NCBI GenBank assembly: GCA_964511575.1
Contig: CAZEFM010000031.1
Span: 1-38,556 of the forward strand
Origin: CALKHT01 sp964511575
Lineage (GTDB): Bacteria > Planctomycetota > Phycisphaerae > Phycisphaerales > Phycisphaeraceae
Length of the DNA: 38,556 nucleotides
Direction of reading: 5' to 3'
Below are positions 1 to 7,251 of the stretch, piece after piece. A program made the translations under genes and the position numbers. Under the pieces are notes generated by a model. It ran no database searches. It was not told the origin of the DNA and worked only from the letters and a program-made list of their open reading frames with translations. Positions within the stretch are counted from its first letter, which is position 1. The number at the start of each line of letters is the position of its first letter.

Positions 1-100
1 CCCCCCCCCCCCAACCCCCCCCCCCCCCCACCACGCGCTGCCTCCACCCCCAGGGGGCGCCGGCGCCGCCCCCGCGGGCGCGCCCGCGGCTGTGGAACAT
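1..100. other. extreme-GC low-complexity tract with C runs and an 18-bp palindrome
   Basis: The window opens with two C homopolymer runs separated by AA (1-29), then about 70 bases of almost pure G and C. Within it lies the perfect 18-bp palindrome CCGCGGGCGCGCCCGCGG at 72-89, which can fold as a 7-bp stem with a 4-nt loop. No credible coding frame is visible. It may be a terminator region of a gene to the left, a low-complexity repeat, or a contig-end artefact; the sequence alone does not decide. Confidence 0.6.
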
Positions 101-203
101 GGAACGGATGGGGAACGTTGCGTCGATCTGCGTCATCACATCGTTGCGGGTGGTTGGAAATATGTTCGGCGGAGGTGAGCCAAACAAAGCCTTGAAAAAT
201 GTC

Positions 204-233
204 TTGACACGGATTGGTTGAGTCGGTTATTAT
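204..233 (+). promoter_or_regulatory. sigma-70-like promoter for the gene at 273
   Basis: A perfect -35 box TTGACA (204-209) and a -10-like TATTAT (228-233) are separated by 18 bp. This is the best consensus promoter in the window. Transcription would start near 240, giving a leader of about 33 nt. Confidence 0.7.
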
Positions 234-243
234 TCGGTCCGAA
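233..243. promoter_or_regulatory. candidate operator overlapping the transcription start
   Basis: TTCGG-T-CCGAA is an inverted repeat with perfect 5-bp arms lying directly after the -10 box, where a repressor would block initiation. No regulator can be named. Confidence 0.35.
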
Positions 244-259
244 CAGCAACCGATCACTT

Positions 260-265
260 AGGAGG
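260..265 (+). promoter_or_regulatory. Shine-Dalgarno AGGAGG
   Basis: A perfect AGGAGG lies 7 nt before the ATG at 273 and fixes that start. Such a strong site is rare in this window, where many genes lack one. Confidence 0.8.
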
Positions 266-272
266 CCGGGCC

Positions 273-908
273 ATGTTGAGTGAGCATCTGATTCGTCGGC
301 ATTTTCGGACGCGCCGGTTTGAGCCGTTGCTGGTGGCGCTGGCGAGCAATGGGCAGGTGCTGCCGCGGACGTTGCGGCGGGAACTGGCTGGGCATCCGGT
401 GTGTGCGACGGGGCTGGCGCTGCGGCGGCTGACGGAGCTGACCTGGCGGGCGACAGATCTCACGGATGAACTGGTTGATTTCCTTCTGACGCATCAGCAG
501 GCGGATGGCACCTGGCGCGGTGAGCCGCTGGCGACGGCGGTGGCGCTGGCGGGGCTGCACCGCGCGGCGGAGCAGTTTGCCGCGGTGCCGGAACGGGTGG
601 AGATGATCGCTGCGGCGAGGCGGCGGGGGCTCGCGGCGCTGGCGGCGATGCAGACGGAGGATGGGCTTTTTGAGATGGGCGAGGGGACAGAGAATGGCCG
701 CCGCGCTTGCACGGCCGCGTACATCTGTTCGCTGCTCACGGCCGATGCGGCGTTCCGCGAGGCGGTGCGGTTTGATGAGCTGATGGCGTGGTTTGATCGT
801 CACGCGAGGCAACTGGATGGTGACACGCGCACGCTCGTTCACCTTGCGCAACTGGATCAGTCGTCGACCGTGCCAGCGAGCCGGGCGCTGGCAGCGGTCG
901 CGGCATAA
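273..908 (+). CDS. hypothetical protein with squalene-cyclase-like QxxDGxW motifs
   Basis: A soluble 211-residue protein with no signal peptide or membrane helix. It contains QQADGTW near residue 75 and a degenerate copy, MQTEDGLF, near residue 131, each preceded by a helix. This resembles the QxxDGxW repeats of alpha/alpha-toroid proteins (squalene-hopene cyclases and prenyltransferase-like proteins). At about a third of the length of a real cyclase, and with no DxDD catalytic motif visible, it cannot be a full cyclase; it may be a small toroid or toroid-like domain of unknown function. The start is supported by AGGAGG, and the gene has its own strong promoter and possible operator. The genome makes squalene (hpnCDE here), but a link is speculative. 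Confidence 0.75.
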   Translation: MLSEHLIRRHFRTRRFEPLLVALASNGQVLPRTLRRELAGHPVCATGLALRRLTELTWRATDLTDELVDFLLTHQQADGTWRGEPLATAVALAGLHRAAEQFAAVPERVEMIAAARRRGLAALAAMQTEDGLFEMGEGTENGRRACTAAYICSLLTADAAFREAVRFDELMAWFDRHARQLDGDTRTLVHLAQLDQSSTVPASRALAAVAA

Positions 909-977
909 GGCTGTCGGGGCTGGAATGTGTTGTTGGCGTGGTATCGGCGTCCCGGTGTGATGTCGGCATGGGGGCGG

Positions 978-1202
978 TTATGGCGCGAAGATGGCGACCA
1001 GCAGGAACAGGATCAGGACGCCGATCGTGATGGTGAGGCCGGTCTGAAGGGTGCGGCGTTGTACGGGTTTGTTGCGCATGAAGAACGTGATCAAGCCGAG
1101 CGGCAATAGCAGGACGACGAGAAGCACGCCGGCGGCGATCACGATGAGGTGGACGAAACCTTCGAGTGCGTTCAGGCCGGTGGATGCCAGCGATGCGGTC
1201 AT
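978..1202 (-). CDS. small two-helix membrane protein
   Basis: A 74-residue hydrophobic protein with two predicted transmembrane helices (about residues 13-40 and 53-72) joined by a short basic loop (RNKPVQRR). It begins 42 nt downstream of the YdjM-like gene on the same strand and is probably co-transcribed. It matches no family I recognise. The strongly biphasic hydrophobicity and the codon-like composition favour a real gene over a shadow frame. No clear Shine-Dalgarno site is present. Confidence 0.55.
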   Translation of the reverse strand: MTASLASTGLNALEGFVHLIVIAAGVLLVVLLLPLGLITFFMRNKPVQRRTLQTGLTITIGVLILFLLVAIFAP

Positions 1203-1244
1203 GCGAATGGTCCCGGTGGCGTCGGTGGCGTCGGTGGGGAGGCG

Positions 1245-2585
1245 TCAGGGGGCGGCGAGTGGAGTGGGCGGCAATGTGTTCGTGATGCGCGGGGTGGGGA
1301 GCGGCTGCCAGGGGTCGTTGGCGAGGTGTGGGGAGACGATGTCGCGCCACAGGTCGGCGAGCATTCGGCCGTTGGGTCGGCTCAGCGACACCATGCCGAC
1401 GGTGCGGTTGTTGCCGGTGAAGCGCATGCCCCAGAGGGGTTGGGCGCTTTGCGGCGGCGAGCCATAGCGCATGTCCGCGAGCGTGGAGGTGTCGGGCACG
1501 TGGGCGATGTAGCCATCGGCGAACCACGCGAACAGTCGCAGCGATCGCTCCCATTGGTGGGGTGTGTCGGCGGTGGTGGGGGTGACGGCATGCGCGTGTG
1601 TGGCGGCGGTGGGATCGGTGTTGTTGTGCGCTTCGTTGTTTGCGGGGAGGTGGTGCGGGGACGTTGGGGTGGTCGTTGCGACGGCCGGGGTGGTTGCAGC
1701 GGTCGGATGAGTTACCGGGTCGGTTGCGGTGGTCCGGGGCGTCGCGAAGTTCGGGGGCGTTGCGGCGGGGTGGGGCGTCGTGATGGGTAGGGTGGTGTTG
1801 TTTTGTGGTGCGCGCGGTTGGGGTGGTTGTTGGGGTGTGGTTGTGAGTGTTTGGAGCGAGGCGAGAGGGACGTTGTCGCCGGGGCGGAATTGTGCGCGGC
1901 TGAAGGGCGATAGTCGCAGGGCATCGATCCAGAGGCGGCCGTCGTGTTCGTAGACCGATCGCCAGACGATGAGGTTGCCGATCGTGGGCATGACGCGGCC
2001 GCGTTCGACGGTGTGGCCTCGCGATGCGGCGAGGGTTGCCTGGGCTGCCTGCCCGCGCTGCTGCTGTGTGACGCCGAGGCCGATGTAGACGAGGCTGAGG
2101 ATCAGGGCGATGCGTACGGGGGCGAGGCGGCGTGACCAGCCGTGCCAGAGCAGTCCGGCGAGGAGGAGCAGCGTGAAGATGGGGTCGATGATCGACATGC
2201 AGTCCCATGCGACGCGGGCGTTGGAGAAGGGCCAGGCGATGAGCGTGCCGTAGCTGGTGCAGGCGTCGAGCAGGCCGTGGGTGGCGTAGCCGATGGTGGC
2301 GGCGGCGACGGCGGGGCCGAGCCGTCGATCCGGCAGGCGTGACCGAAAGGGCAGGAGGATGAGGTAGGCGAACAGGGCGCTGACGGGAATGAACGCCAGG
2401 GCGTGGGTGAAGTGGCGGTGCATGGCGACGGAGAGCATGGGGTCGCCGGGCACGCGGATGAGCACGTCCAGGTCGGCTGCCATTCCGCCGAGCAACCCGA
2501 TCGCCCATGCCGAGCGGGGCAGTTTTCGGCCAACCACCGCGGCGGCGGCGACGGCCCCCAGTGCGCCTTGCGTCAAAGGATCCAT
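1245..2585 (-). CDS. YdjM/DUF457-type membrane-bound metal-dependent hydrolase with low-complexity insertion
   Basis: A 446-residue membrane protein. The start at 2585 gives MDPLTQG, the usual N terminus of the YdjM family. The N-terminal half has several hydrophobic helices and the family's conserved polar residues: MAADLD (residues 35-40), HRHFTH (56-61) and THGLLDA (102-108), predicted metal ligands. Residues 245-344 form a Thr/Pro/Ala/Asn-rich stretch of low complexity, after which recognisable family sequence resumes (LRLFAWFADGY, then PLWGMRF). The family is annotated as inner-membrane metal-dependent hydrolases, but the substrate is unknown. A TATGCT hexamer lies 9 nt before the ATG and there is no Shine-Dalgarno site. 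It heads a likely operon with the small membrane protein downstream. Confidence 0.8.
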   Translation of the reverse strand: MDPLTQGALGAVAAAAVVGRKLPRSAWAIGLLGGMAADLDVLIRVPGDPMLSVAMHRHFTHALAFIPVSALFAYLILLPFRSRLPDRRLGPAVAAATIGYATHGLLDACTSYGTLIAWPFSNARVAWDCMSIIDPIFTLLLLAGLLWHGWSRRLAPVRIALILSLVYIGLGVTQQQRGQAAQATLAASRGHTVERGRVMPTIGNLIVWRSVYEHDGRLWIDALRLSPFSRAQFRPGDNVPLASLQTLTTTPQQPPQPRAPQNNTTLPITTPHPAATPPNFATPRTTATDPVTHPTAATTPAVATTTPTSPHHLPANNEAHNNTDPTAATHAHAVTPTTADTPHQWERSLRLFAWFADGYIAHVPDTSTLADMRYGSPPQSAQPLWGMRFTGNNRTVGMVSLSRPNGRMLADLWRDIVSPHLANDPWQPLPTPRITNTLPPTPLAAP

Positions 2586-2928
2586 GGCAGGCAAAGCATA
2601 ACCACGTCCGGACACGAGTACAGCCGAACGCGGTCAGCAAATGGCGGAAGGAATGTTTGCCGCGCGGGGGGATCGCACCGCATGGCGAGGGTCAGCGCGA
2701 GGCGTGCGCACACGGCCAGCACGGTGTCGCATCCGGGCCGGTGCGTGTCCGTTCGCGAGGCGCGTTACTTCGCGGCGCGTGTTAGTTCGCGTGGGCGGCG
2801 CATCACACCGCAAAACGCATCGCACCGTGCGGCAAGTCCCGCCACAGCCGCTTCAGCCGCGAGCAACCACACGGCACGCCACGCGCACCGCATCACACCG
2901 CATCACACAACGTCACGCCGCACCCGGT
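2586..2928. other. 343-bp intergenic region with short direct repeats
   Basis: No gene is supported between the YdjM-like gene and the end of cysK. The stretch holds three tandem imperfect copies of a roughly 17-bp unit of the form GGCGCGTGTTAGTTCGCG (2740-2757, 2759-2774, 2774-2791), and CATCACAC repeats at 2801, 2891 and 2901. It contains the promoter region of the YdjM-like gene and the 3' flank of cysK. No convincing terminator with a T run was seen. Confidence 0.5.
2740..2791. repeat. three tandem imperfect ~17-bp repeats
   Basis: Copies lie at 2740-2757, 2759-2774 and 2774-2791. The last two share GGCGCGT...TTCGCG, with a 2-bp deletion in the middle copy; the first differs from the third at 3 of 18 positions. 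They sit about 155-205 bp upstream of the YdjM-like start. Confidence 0.5.
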
Positions 2929-3909
2929 TCAGTCGGCTTGAATCAGCGGCGTTGACAGGTAACGCTCACCGAAGCTCGCGGCGACGGTGACGATCGTCTT
3001 GCCCTTGTTCTCCGGCTTGGCGGCGATGCGGCAGGCGGCGCAGATGTTCGCACCGCTGGAGATACCCACGAACAGCCCCTCTTCCTTTGCCACCCGGCGG
3101 GCCCAGGCGAAGGCGTCGTCGTTGCTCACCGCTTCCGTGCCCGACACGATCGACAGGTCCAGGTTCTTCGGGACGAACCCGGCGCCGAGGCCCTGGATCT
3201 TGTGCGGCCCGGGCTTGGGCTCCTGGCCGGCGAGCGTCTGGGCAATCACCGGCGAATCGACCGGCTCCACGGCGATCGACACCAGATCGGTGCGGCCCTT
3301 GCTGCGGAAGTAGCGGCTGACGCCGGTGATGGTGCCGCCCGTGCCCACGCCGGCGACGAGGATGTCCATCGCGCCCTGCGTGTCGTTCCAGATTTCCGCG
3401 CCGGTGGTGCGCTCGTGGACCGCGGGGTTGGCGGGGTTTTCGAACTGCTGGGGCATCCACGCGTTTTCGGTGGTGGCGACGAGCTCGGCCGCCTTGGCGA
3501 TCGCGCCCTTCATGCCGTTCGCAGCCGGCGTCAGCACCAGGTTCGCCCCCAGCGCCTTGAGCAGCGCCCGCCGCTCCAGACTCATCGACTCGGGCATCGT
3601 CAGCGTCAGCTTGTAGCCCTTGGCGGCACAGACGAACGCCAGCGCGATGCCGGTGTTGCCGCTGGTCGGCTCGATGATGTGCGTGTTTTGGTTGATCACG
3701 CCGTCTTCTTCGGCCTGTTCGATCATCGCCCGACCGATGCGGTCCTTCACCGACGCCATCGGGTTGAAGTATTCGAGCTTGACGAAGATGTTGGCACCCT
3801 CGGGAGCCACGCGATTGAGGCGGACCAGCGGTGTGTTGAACACGGTGTCCACGATGTTGTCATAGCTCCTGCCGTGCAGCAGGGTCAGTTCTGTGGCGCT
3901 CGATTTCAT
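2929..3909 (-). CDS. cysK: cysteine synthase A (O-acetylserine sulfhydrylase)
   Basis: A PLP-dependent fold-type II enzyme that makes cysteine from O-acetylserine and sulfide in the cytoplasm. The protein is 326 residues, normal for CysK. Visible hallmarks are NTPLVRLN near the N terminus, the PLP-lysine motif ASVKDRIG, the substrate loop TSGNTGIALA, the phosphate-binding GVGTGGTITG, and GISSGAN near the C terminus. The start at 3909 is chosen because AAGGAG (3916-3921) lies 6 nt upstream; the frame stays open further upstream but without a ribosome site. It is divergent from pheT across a 166-bp gap. It may work with CysH (13571-14341), which supplies sulfite for reduction to sulfide. Confidence 0.95.
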   Translation of the reverse strand: MKSSATELTLLHGRSYDNIVDTVFNTPLVRLNRVAPEGANIFVKLEYFNPMASVKDRIGRAMIEQAEEDGVINQNTHIIEPTSGNTGIALAFVCAAKGYKLTLTMPESMSLERRALLKALGANLVLTPAANGMKGAIAKAAELVATTENAWMPQQFENPANPAVHERTTGAEIWNDTQGAMDILVAGVGTGGTITGVSRYFRSKGRTDLVSIAVEPVDSPVIAQTLAGQEPKPGPHKIQGLGAGFVPKNLDLSIVSGTEAVSNDDAFAWARRVAKEEGLFVGISSGANICAACRIAAKPENKGKTIVTVAASFGERYLSTPLIQAD

Positions 3910-4062
3910 CGTCAACTCCTTGGTCATCAGGGGGGCAATAAGCGGTCGTTTATGGTAGGCGGAGGGGGGAAATGCGCCAAGTAGTGGGGGAGGGGGCGGG
4001 AGGCAGGCAGGGAGGGTGGAAAGGCGGGAAGGGCGTTTCTCGCATTGGGGCGGTTGGGTTGG

Positions 4063-4068
4063 TACTCT
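4063..4068 (+). promoter_or_regulatory. -10-like TACTCT 7 nt before pheT ATG
   Basis: TACTCT is followed by 7 nt and then the start codon, with no Shine-Dalgarno sequence. This spacing would put the transcription start at or next to the ATG. No clear -35 box is present. Confidence 0.35.
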
Positions 4069-4075
4069 TTGGCCC

Positions 4076-6094
4076 ATGAAAATCAGTGTGAAATGGCTGA
4101 ATGGTTATCTGGATCGGCCGGTTGCCGCCGATGAGGTGGAGCGGCTGCTGACGGAGCAGATTTTTCCCATCGATGCCCGTGAAGCGGTGGGCGATGGCGA
4201 TGTGATGCTGGACGTGGAGGTGACGAGCAATCGCCCGGATTGCCTGAGCCACATCGGGCTGGCACGCGAGGTGGCGGCGGGTTCCGGCGCGGGGCTGAAG
4301 CTGCCGACGACCGAACTGCCGCAGACGACGGGCGAGCCGGTCGATTCGCTTACCAGCGTCGACAACCAGGCGGCGGACCTTTGCCCGCTGTATACGGCCC
4401 GGGTGATCACCGGCGTGAAGGTGGGGCCGAGCCCCGCGTGGCTGGTGGCGCGGCTGGAAGCGGTGGGGCTGCGCAGCGTCAACAACGTGGTCGATGTGAC
4501 CAATTTTGTGTTGCTGGAGATGGGTCAGCCGCTGCACGCGTTTGACATGGCCAAGCTTGCCGAGCGGCGGATCGTGGTGCGGCGGGCGGCGAAGGGGGAA
4601 ACCATCACCGCGATCGACGGCACGAAGCACACGCTGCGCGACGACATGCTGGTGATTGCCGATGCGTCGCGTCCGGTGGCGGTGGCGGGGGTGATGGGCG
4701 GGCTCGACAGCGAGGTGACCGAATCGACGACGGACATTCTGCTGGAGTCGGCGATGTTCGAGCCGCTGTCGATTCGTCGCACCAGCCGGGCGCTGAAGCT
4801 GGCGAGCGATTCGAGCTATCGATTTGAGCGCGGCGTGGACCCGGAGGGCGTTGATGCGGCGAGCCGTCGCGCGGCGGCGCTGATCGTGGAACTGGCGGGC
4901 GGCACGCTGGCCGAGGGCGTGGTGCGCAACGGCATCGAACCGCAGCAGCCGCACACCGTGCGCATGCGGCCGGCGCGTTGCAATGCGCTTCTGGGCGTGG
5001 AGATCGCCACCGACACGATGGTGGGCTTTCTCGATCGGTTGGGGCTTTCACCGCGGGTGGAAGGCGATGCGATCGTGTGCACCGCGCCGACGTTTCGGCT
5101 GGACCTGCAGCGCGAGGTGGACCTCATCGAGGAAGTGGGGCGGCTGCACGGCATCGGCGATGTGCCGGTGCAGACGAAGATTCATATTGTCGCCCGGCCG
5201 GTGCAGCCGATCGTCGCGGCGCGTCGCAGGCTCAACGATGTGCTGATCGCGCACGGCTACCACGAAACGATCACGTTCAGCTTCATCAATCCGAAGTTCG
5301 GCCTGCCGTTTGTTGAGCCGGGCTGTGAAGCGGTGAACGTTGATGACGAACGACGCAAGAGCGAACCGATGCTGCGGCCGTCGCTGCTGCCGTCGCTGTT
5401 GATCTGCCGCAAGCGCAACCAGGATGGCGGCAACGCGAACGTTCAACTGGCGGAATCGGCGAGCGTGTGGAACAAGCGCGACGGTCGCATCATCGAGCAT
5501 CAGCGGCTGGCGCTGCTGGCGGATGCGGAGGATGGCGGCGAGGCGCTGCGGCGCGTGCGCGGCACCATCGAGGAGCTGGCGCAGCAGTTGTGCGGCGAGG
5601 CAACGCTGGAGGTGAAGCCGGCCGAGCGCGAGTTGTTCAGCACGGCGGGGCAGGTGGTGCTCAACGGCGAACCGATCGGCTGGCTGGGACTGATCGCGCC
5701 GAAGATGCAGGCGCTGTTCGATCTGCAGACGCCGGTGGTCGGCGCGGAGTTCGACCTGCCGAAGCTGCTGACGAGCTATCCGCCGGTGCGCAAGGTGGCG
5801 GCGCTGCCGAAGTTCCCGGGCATCGAGCGGGACCTGTCCGTGATTGTGGATGAAGCGGTGTCGTGGCAGGCGATCGAGTCGGCGGTGATCGCGACGAAGC
5901 CGCCGCTGCTGGAGACGGTGTGGTTCCTCACGACCTACCGCGGCAAGCCGATCGCCAAGGGGCAAAAGAGCGTCAGCTTCCGCATGCTCTTCCGCGACCC
6001 GGCCAAGACGCTGCGTCACGATGAAGTCGACCCGCAGGTGAACGCGGTGGTGGAACGGCTGCAGCGTGAAGTCGGTGCGACGCTTCGCAGTTGA
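4076..6094 (+). CDS. pheT: phenylalanine-tRNA ligase beta subunit, short form
   Basis: Beta chain of the alpha2-beta2 PheRS that charges tRNA-Phe. The start MKISVKWLNGYL (4076) matches the family's N terminus. The protein is 672 residues against about 800 in E. coli. The EMAP/OB-fold tRNA-binding domain normally found at about residues 40-150 is missing: the N-terminal segment runs directly into VEVTSNRPDCL. B3/B4 editing-domain sequence follows (HAFDMAKL, VAGVMGG near residues 160-220), then B5 and the catalytic-like core. The C-terminal FDX-ACB anticodon-binding domain (about 580-672) has KFPGIERDLSVIV and SVSFRMLFRDPAKTL. The alpha-subunit gene pheS, often adjacent, is not in this window. 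No Shine-Dalgarno site is visible. Confidence 0.95.
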   Translation: MKISVKWLNGYLDRPVAADEVERLLTEQIFPIDAREAVGDGDVMLDVEVTSNRPDCLSHIGLAREVAAGSGAGLKLPTTELPQTTGEPVDSLTSVDNQAADLCPLYTARVITGVKVGPSPAWLVARLEAVGLRSVNNVVDVTNFVLLEMGQPLHAFDMAKLAERRIVVRRAAKGETITAIDGTKHTLRDDMLVIADASRPVAVAGVMGGLDSEVTESTTDILLESAMFEPLSIRRTSRALKLASDSSYRFERGVDPEGVDAASRRAAALIVELAGGTLAEGVVRNGIEPQQPHTVRMRPARCNALLGVEIATDTMVGFLDRLGLSPRVEGDAIVCTAPTFRLDLQREVDLIEEVGRLHGIGDVPVQTKIHIVARPVQPIVAARRRLNDVLIAHGYHETITFSFINPKFGLPFVEPGCEAVNVDDERRKSEPMLRPSLLPSLLICRKRNQDGGNANVQLAESASVWNKRDGRIIEHQRLALLADAEDGGEALRRVRGTIEELAQQLCGEATLEVKPAERELFSTAGQVVLNGEPIGWLGLIAPKMQALFDLQTPVVGAEFDLPKLLTSYPPVRKVAALPKFPGIERDLSVIVDEAVSWQAIESAVIATKPPLLETVWFLTTYRGKPIAKGQKSVSFRMLFRDPAKTLRHDEVDPQVNAVVERLQREVGATLRS

Positions 6095-6096
6095 AA

Positions 6097-6235
6097 GGCG
6101 TTGAAACGCCAGGTACGCCAAGAGGGGGAGGCGCCAAGACGGTAGCCACGAAAAGGCACAGGAGGCACAGCGTGATTGTCCAAGATCACCGCCGCCTCAG
6201 CCTTTTTGGGCTCTTTGTGCCTTCTGCGCTGAATA
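6097..6235. repeat. intergenic repeat element A (partly degraded inverted repeat)
   Basis: The pheT-ispF gap opens with a small hairpin, GGCGTTGAAACGCC (6097-6110). It then carries units of the form ACGCCAAGAGG and GCGCCAAGACG and an arm with AAGGCACAGGAGGCACAG (6153-6170). An approximate inverted copy of the last arm, with CTCTTTGTGCCTT, lies at 6211-6223. The CCAAGACG-type units are shared with element B at 11885-12099, so this looks like a decayed relative. No coding frame is credible here. Confidence 0.5.
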
Positions 6236-6253
6236 CTGTTGAGTCCCCAGACC

Positions 6254-6748
6254 CTAGGCCCCAGGCCCTTGCAACAACACCACAACATGACAGGCGATGG
6301 CGCGGTTTTCGCCCAGCGCATCCACCTGTTCGTGCGTTTTGCCTTTGAGGTTCACCTGTGACCGATCGCAGCCGAGCAGGTTGGCGAGGTTGCTGCGGAT
6401 GGCGGCCTTGTGCGGGCTGAGCTTGGGACGCTGCAGAATGACGGTGACGTCGATGTTGCCCACGGCATAGCCCGCCGCCCGCATCCGTTTGGCGGCCTCC
6501 TCGACGAAGATGCGCGAGTCCGCGCCTTTCCACGCGGCATCGTTGTCCGGAAATAGCTGGCCGATGTCCTCCTGACCCAGCGCACCGAGAATCGCATCCG
6601 TGACGGCGTGGTACACCACATCGCCATCGGAATGCGCGGCACACCCCCGGTCATGTTCCAGCCGCTCCCCACCCACGATGAGCGGCAGATCGGGTTCCAG
6701 GCGATGCAGGTCAAAACCGTGTCCGATGCGGTACTGATTCATAGTCAT
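6254..6748 (-). CDS. ispF: 2-C-methyl-D-erythritol 2,4-cyclodiphosphate synthase
   Basis: Fifth enzyme of the MEP isoprenoid pathway; it cyclises CDP-methylerythritol 2-phosphate, releasing CMP. The protein is 164 residues, the usual size. Zn ligands D13 and H15 lie in RIGHGFDLHR and H47 in HSDGDVVYHA. The family's central DAILGA and FPDND motifs and the C-terminal KGKTHEQVDALGE loop are all present. Two start codons, 6748 and 6742, are possible and neither has a ribosome site; the first is given. It lies 42 bp downstream of the unknown gene at 6791-7201 on the same strand. Its products would feed squalene and prenylquinone synthesis encoded elsewhere in the window. Confidence 0.95.
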   Translation of the reverse strand: MTMNQYRIGHGFDLHRLEPDLPLIVGGERLEHDRGCAAHSDGDVVYHAVTDAILGALGQEDIGQLFPDNDAAWKGADSRIFVEEAAKRMRAAGYAVGNIDVTVILQRPKLSPHKAAIRSNLANLLGCDRSQVNLKGKTHEQVDALGENRAIACHVVVLLQGPGA

Positions 6749-6790
6749 GTTCGCGAAGACGCAAGCGCGGCAGGGCGGTGTGGGGGACGG

Positions 6791-7201
6791 TTATGCAGGG
6801 CTGATGTCGTTGCCCTCTTCATCGGTGAACTTGATGCGCACATCGGACAGCTCGAGCTGTTCGAGCAGATCGCGTACGGCGGGATCGTGTTGCTGCTGCC
6901 GATGGCGACCGAAATCGACGTAGGCGAGCTTCTGCGAAGGGTAGATGCGGACGCGCGACCAGCCGCGTTCGATGGCGAACGCGTTGACATCCACGGTGAA
7001 CGCCTCACGGTCGACTTCGTTGAGCGCACCGGCATCAATCAACGCGCGCATGATGTCGGCGTGCGACACGCGCGGCGGCAGGGGGACGAACGTTCCCTCC
7101 GGGCTGATCCAATAACCAATGCCCCGCTCGATCAAGAGTTGATCCTTCCGATCGTGATGCTGCAACAGGTAAGTTGCGGCTTTCGTGGCAAGCGTGACCA
7201 T
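6791..7201 (-). CDS. hypothetical protein downstream of NtrC-type regulator
   Basis: A 136-residue soluble acidic protein of no family I recognise. The N-terminal part (about 1-25) predicts a helix (MVTLATKAATYLLQHHD); the middle has an ERGIGYWISPEGTFVPLPP segment; and the C terminus (DPAVRDLLEQLELSDVRIKFTDEEGND) reads as a small alpha/beta domain. The ATG at 7201 is chosen because GAGGAA (7210-7215) lies 8 nt upstream. A GTG at 7255 would overlap the stop of the preceding regulator gene by 4 nt but lacks such a site. It sits between an NtrC-type regulator and ispF on the same strand, 50 nt after the regulator's stop, so co-transcription is likely. Confidence 0.7.
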   Translation of the reverse strand: MVTLATKAATYLLQHHDRKDQLLIERGIGYWISPEGTFVPLPPRVSHADIMRALIDAGALNEVDREAFTVDVNAFAIERGWSRVRIYPSQKLAYVDFGRHRQQQHDPAVRDLLEQLELSDVRIKFTDEEGNDISPA

Positions 7202-7251
7202 CTGTTCCGTTCCTCTTTCCCCTCGTTGCTGCGACCTTCCGTCGTTGCCGC

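Noticed and set aside
736..2640. Long 634-codon frame on the minus strand overlapping the YdjM-like gene
   Set aside because: The translation is an Arg/His/Pro-rich low-complexity string typical of an out-of-frame reading of GC-rich DNA, while the overlapping frame has clear YdjM-family sequence.
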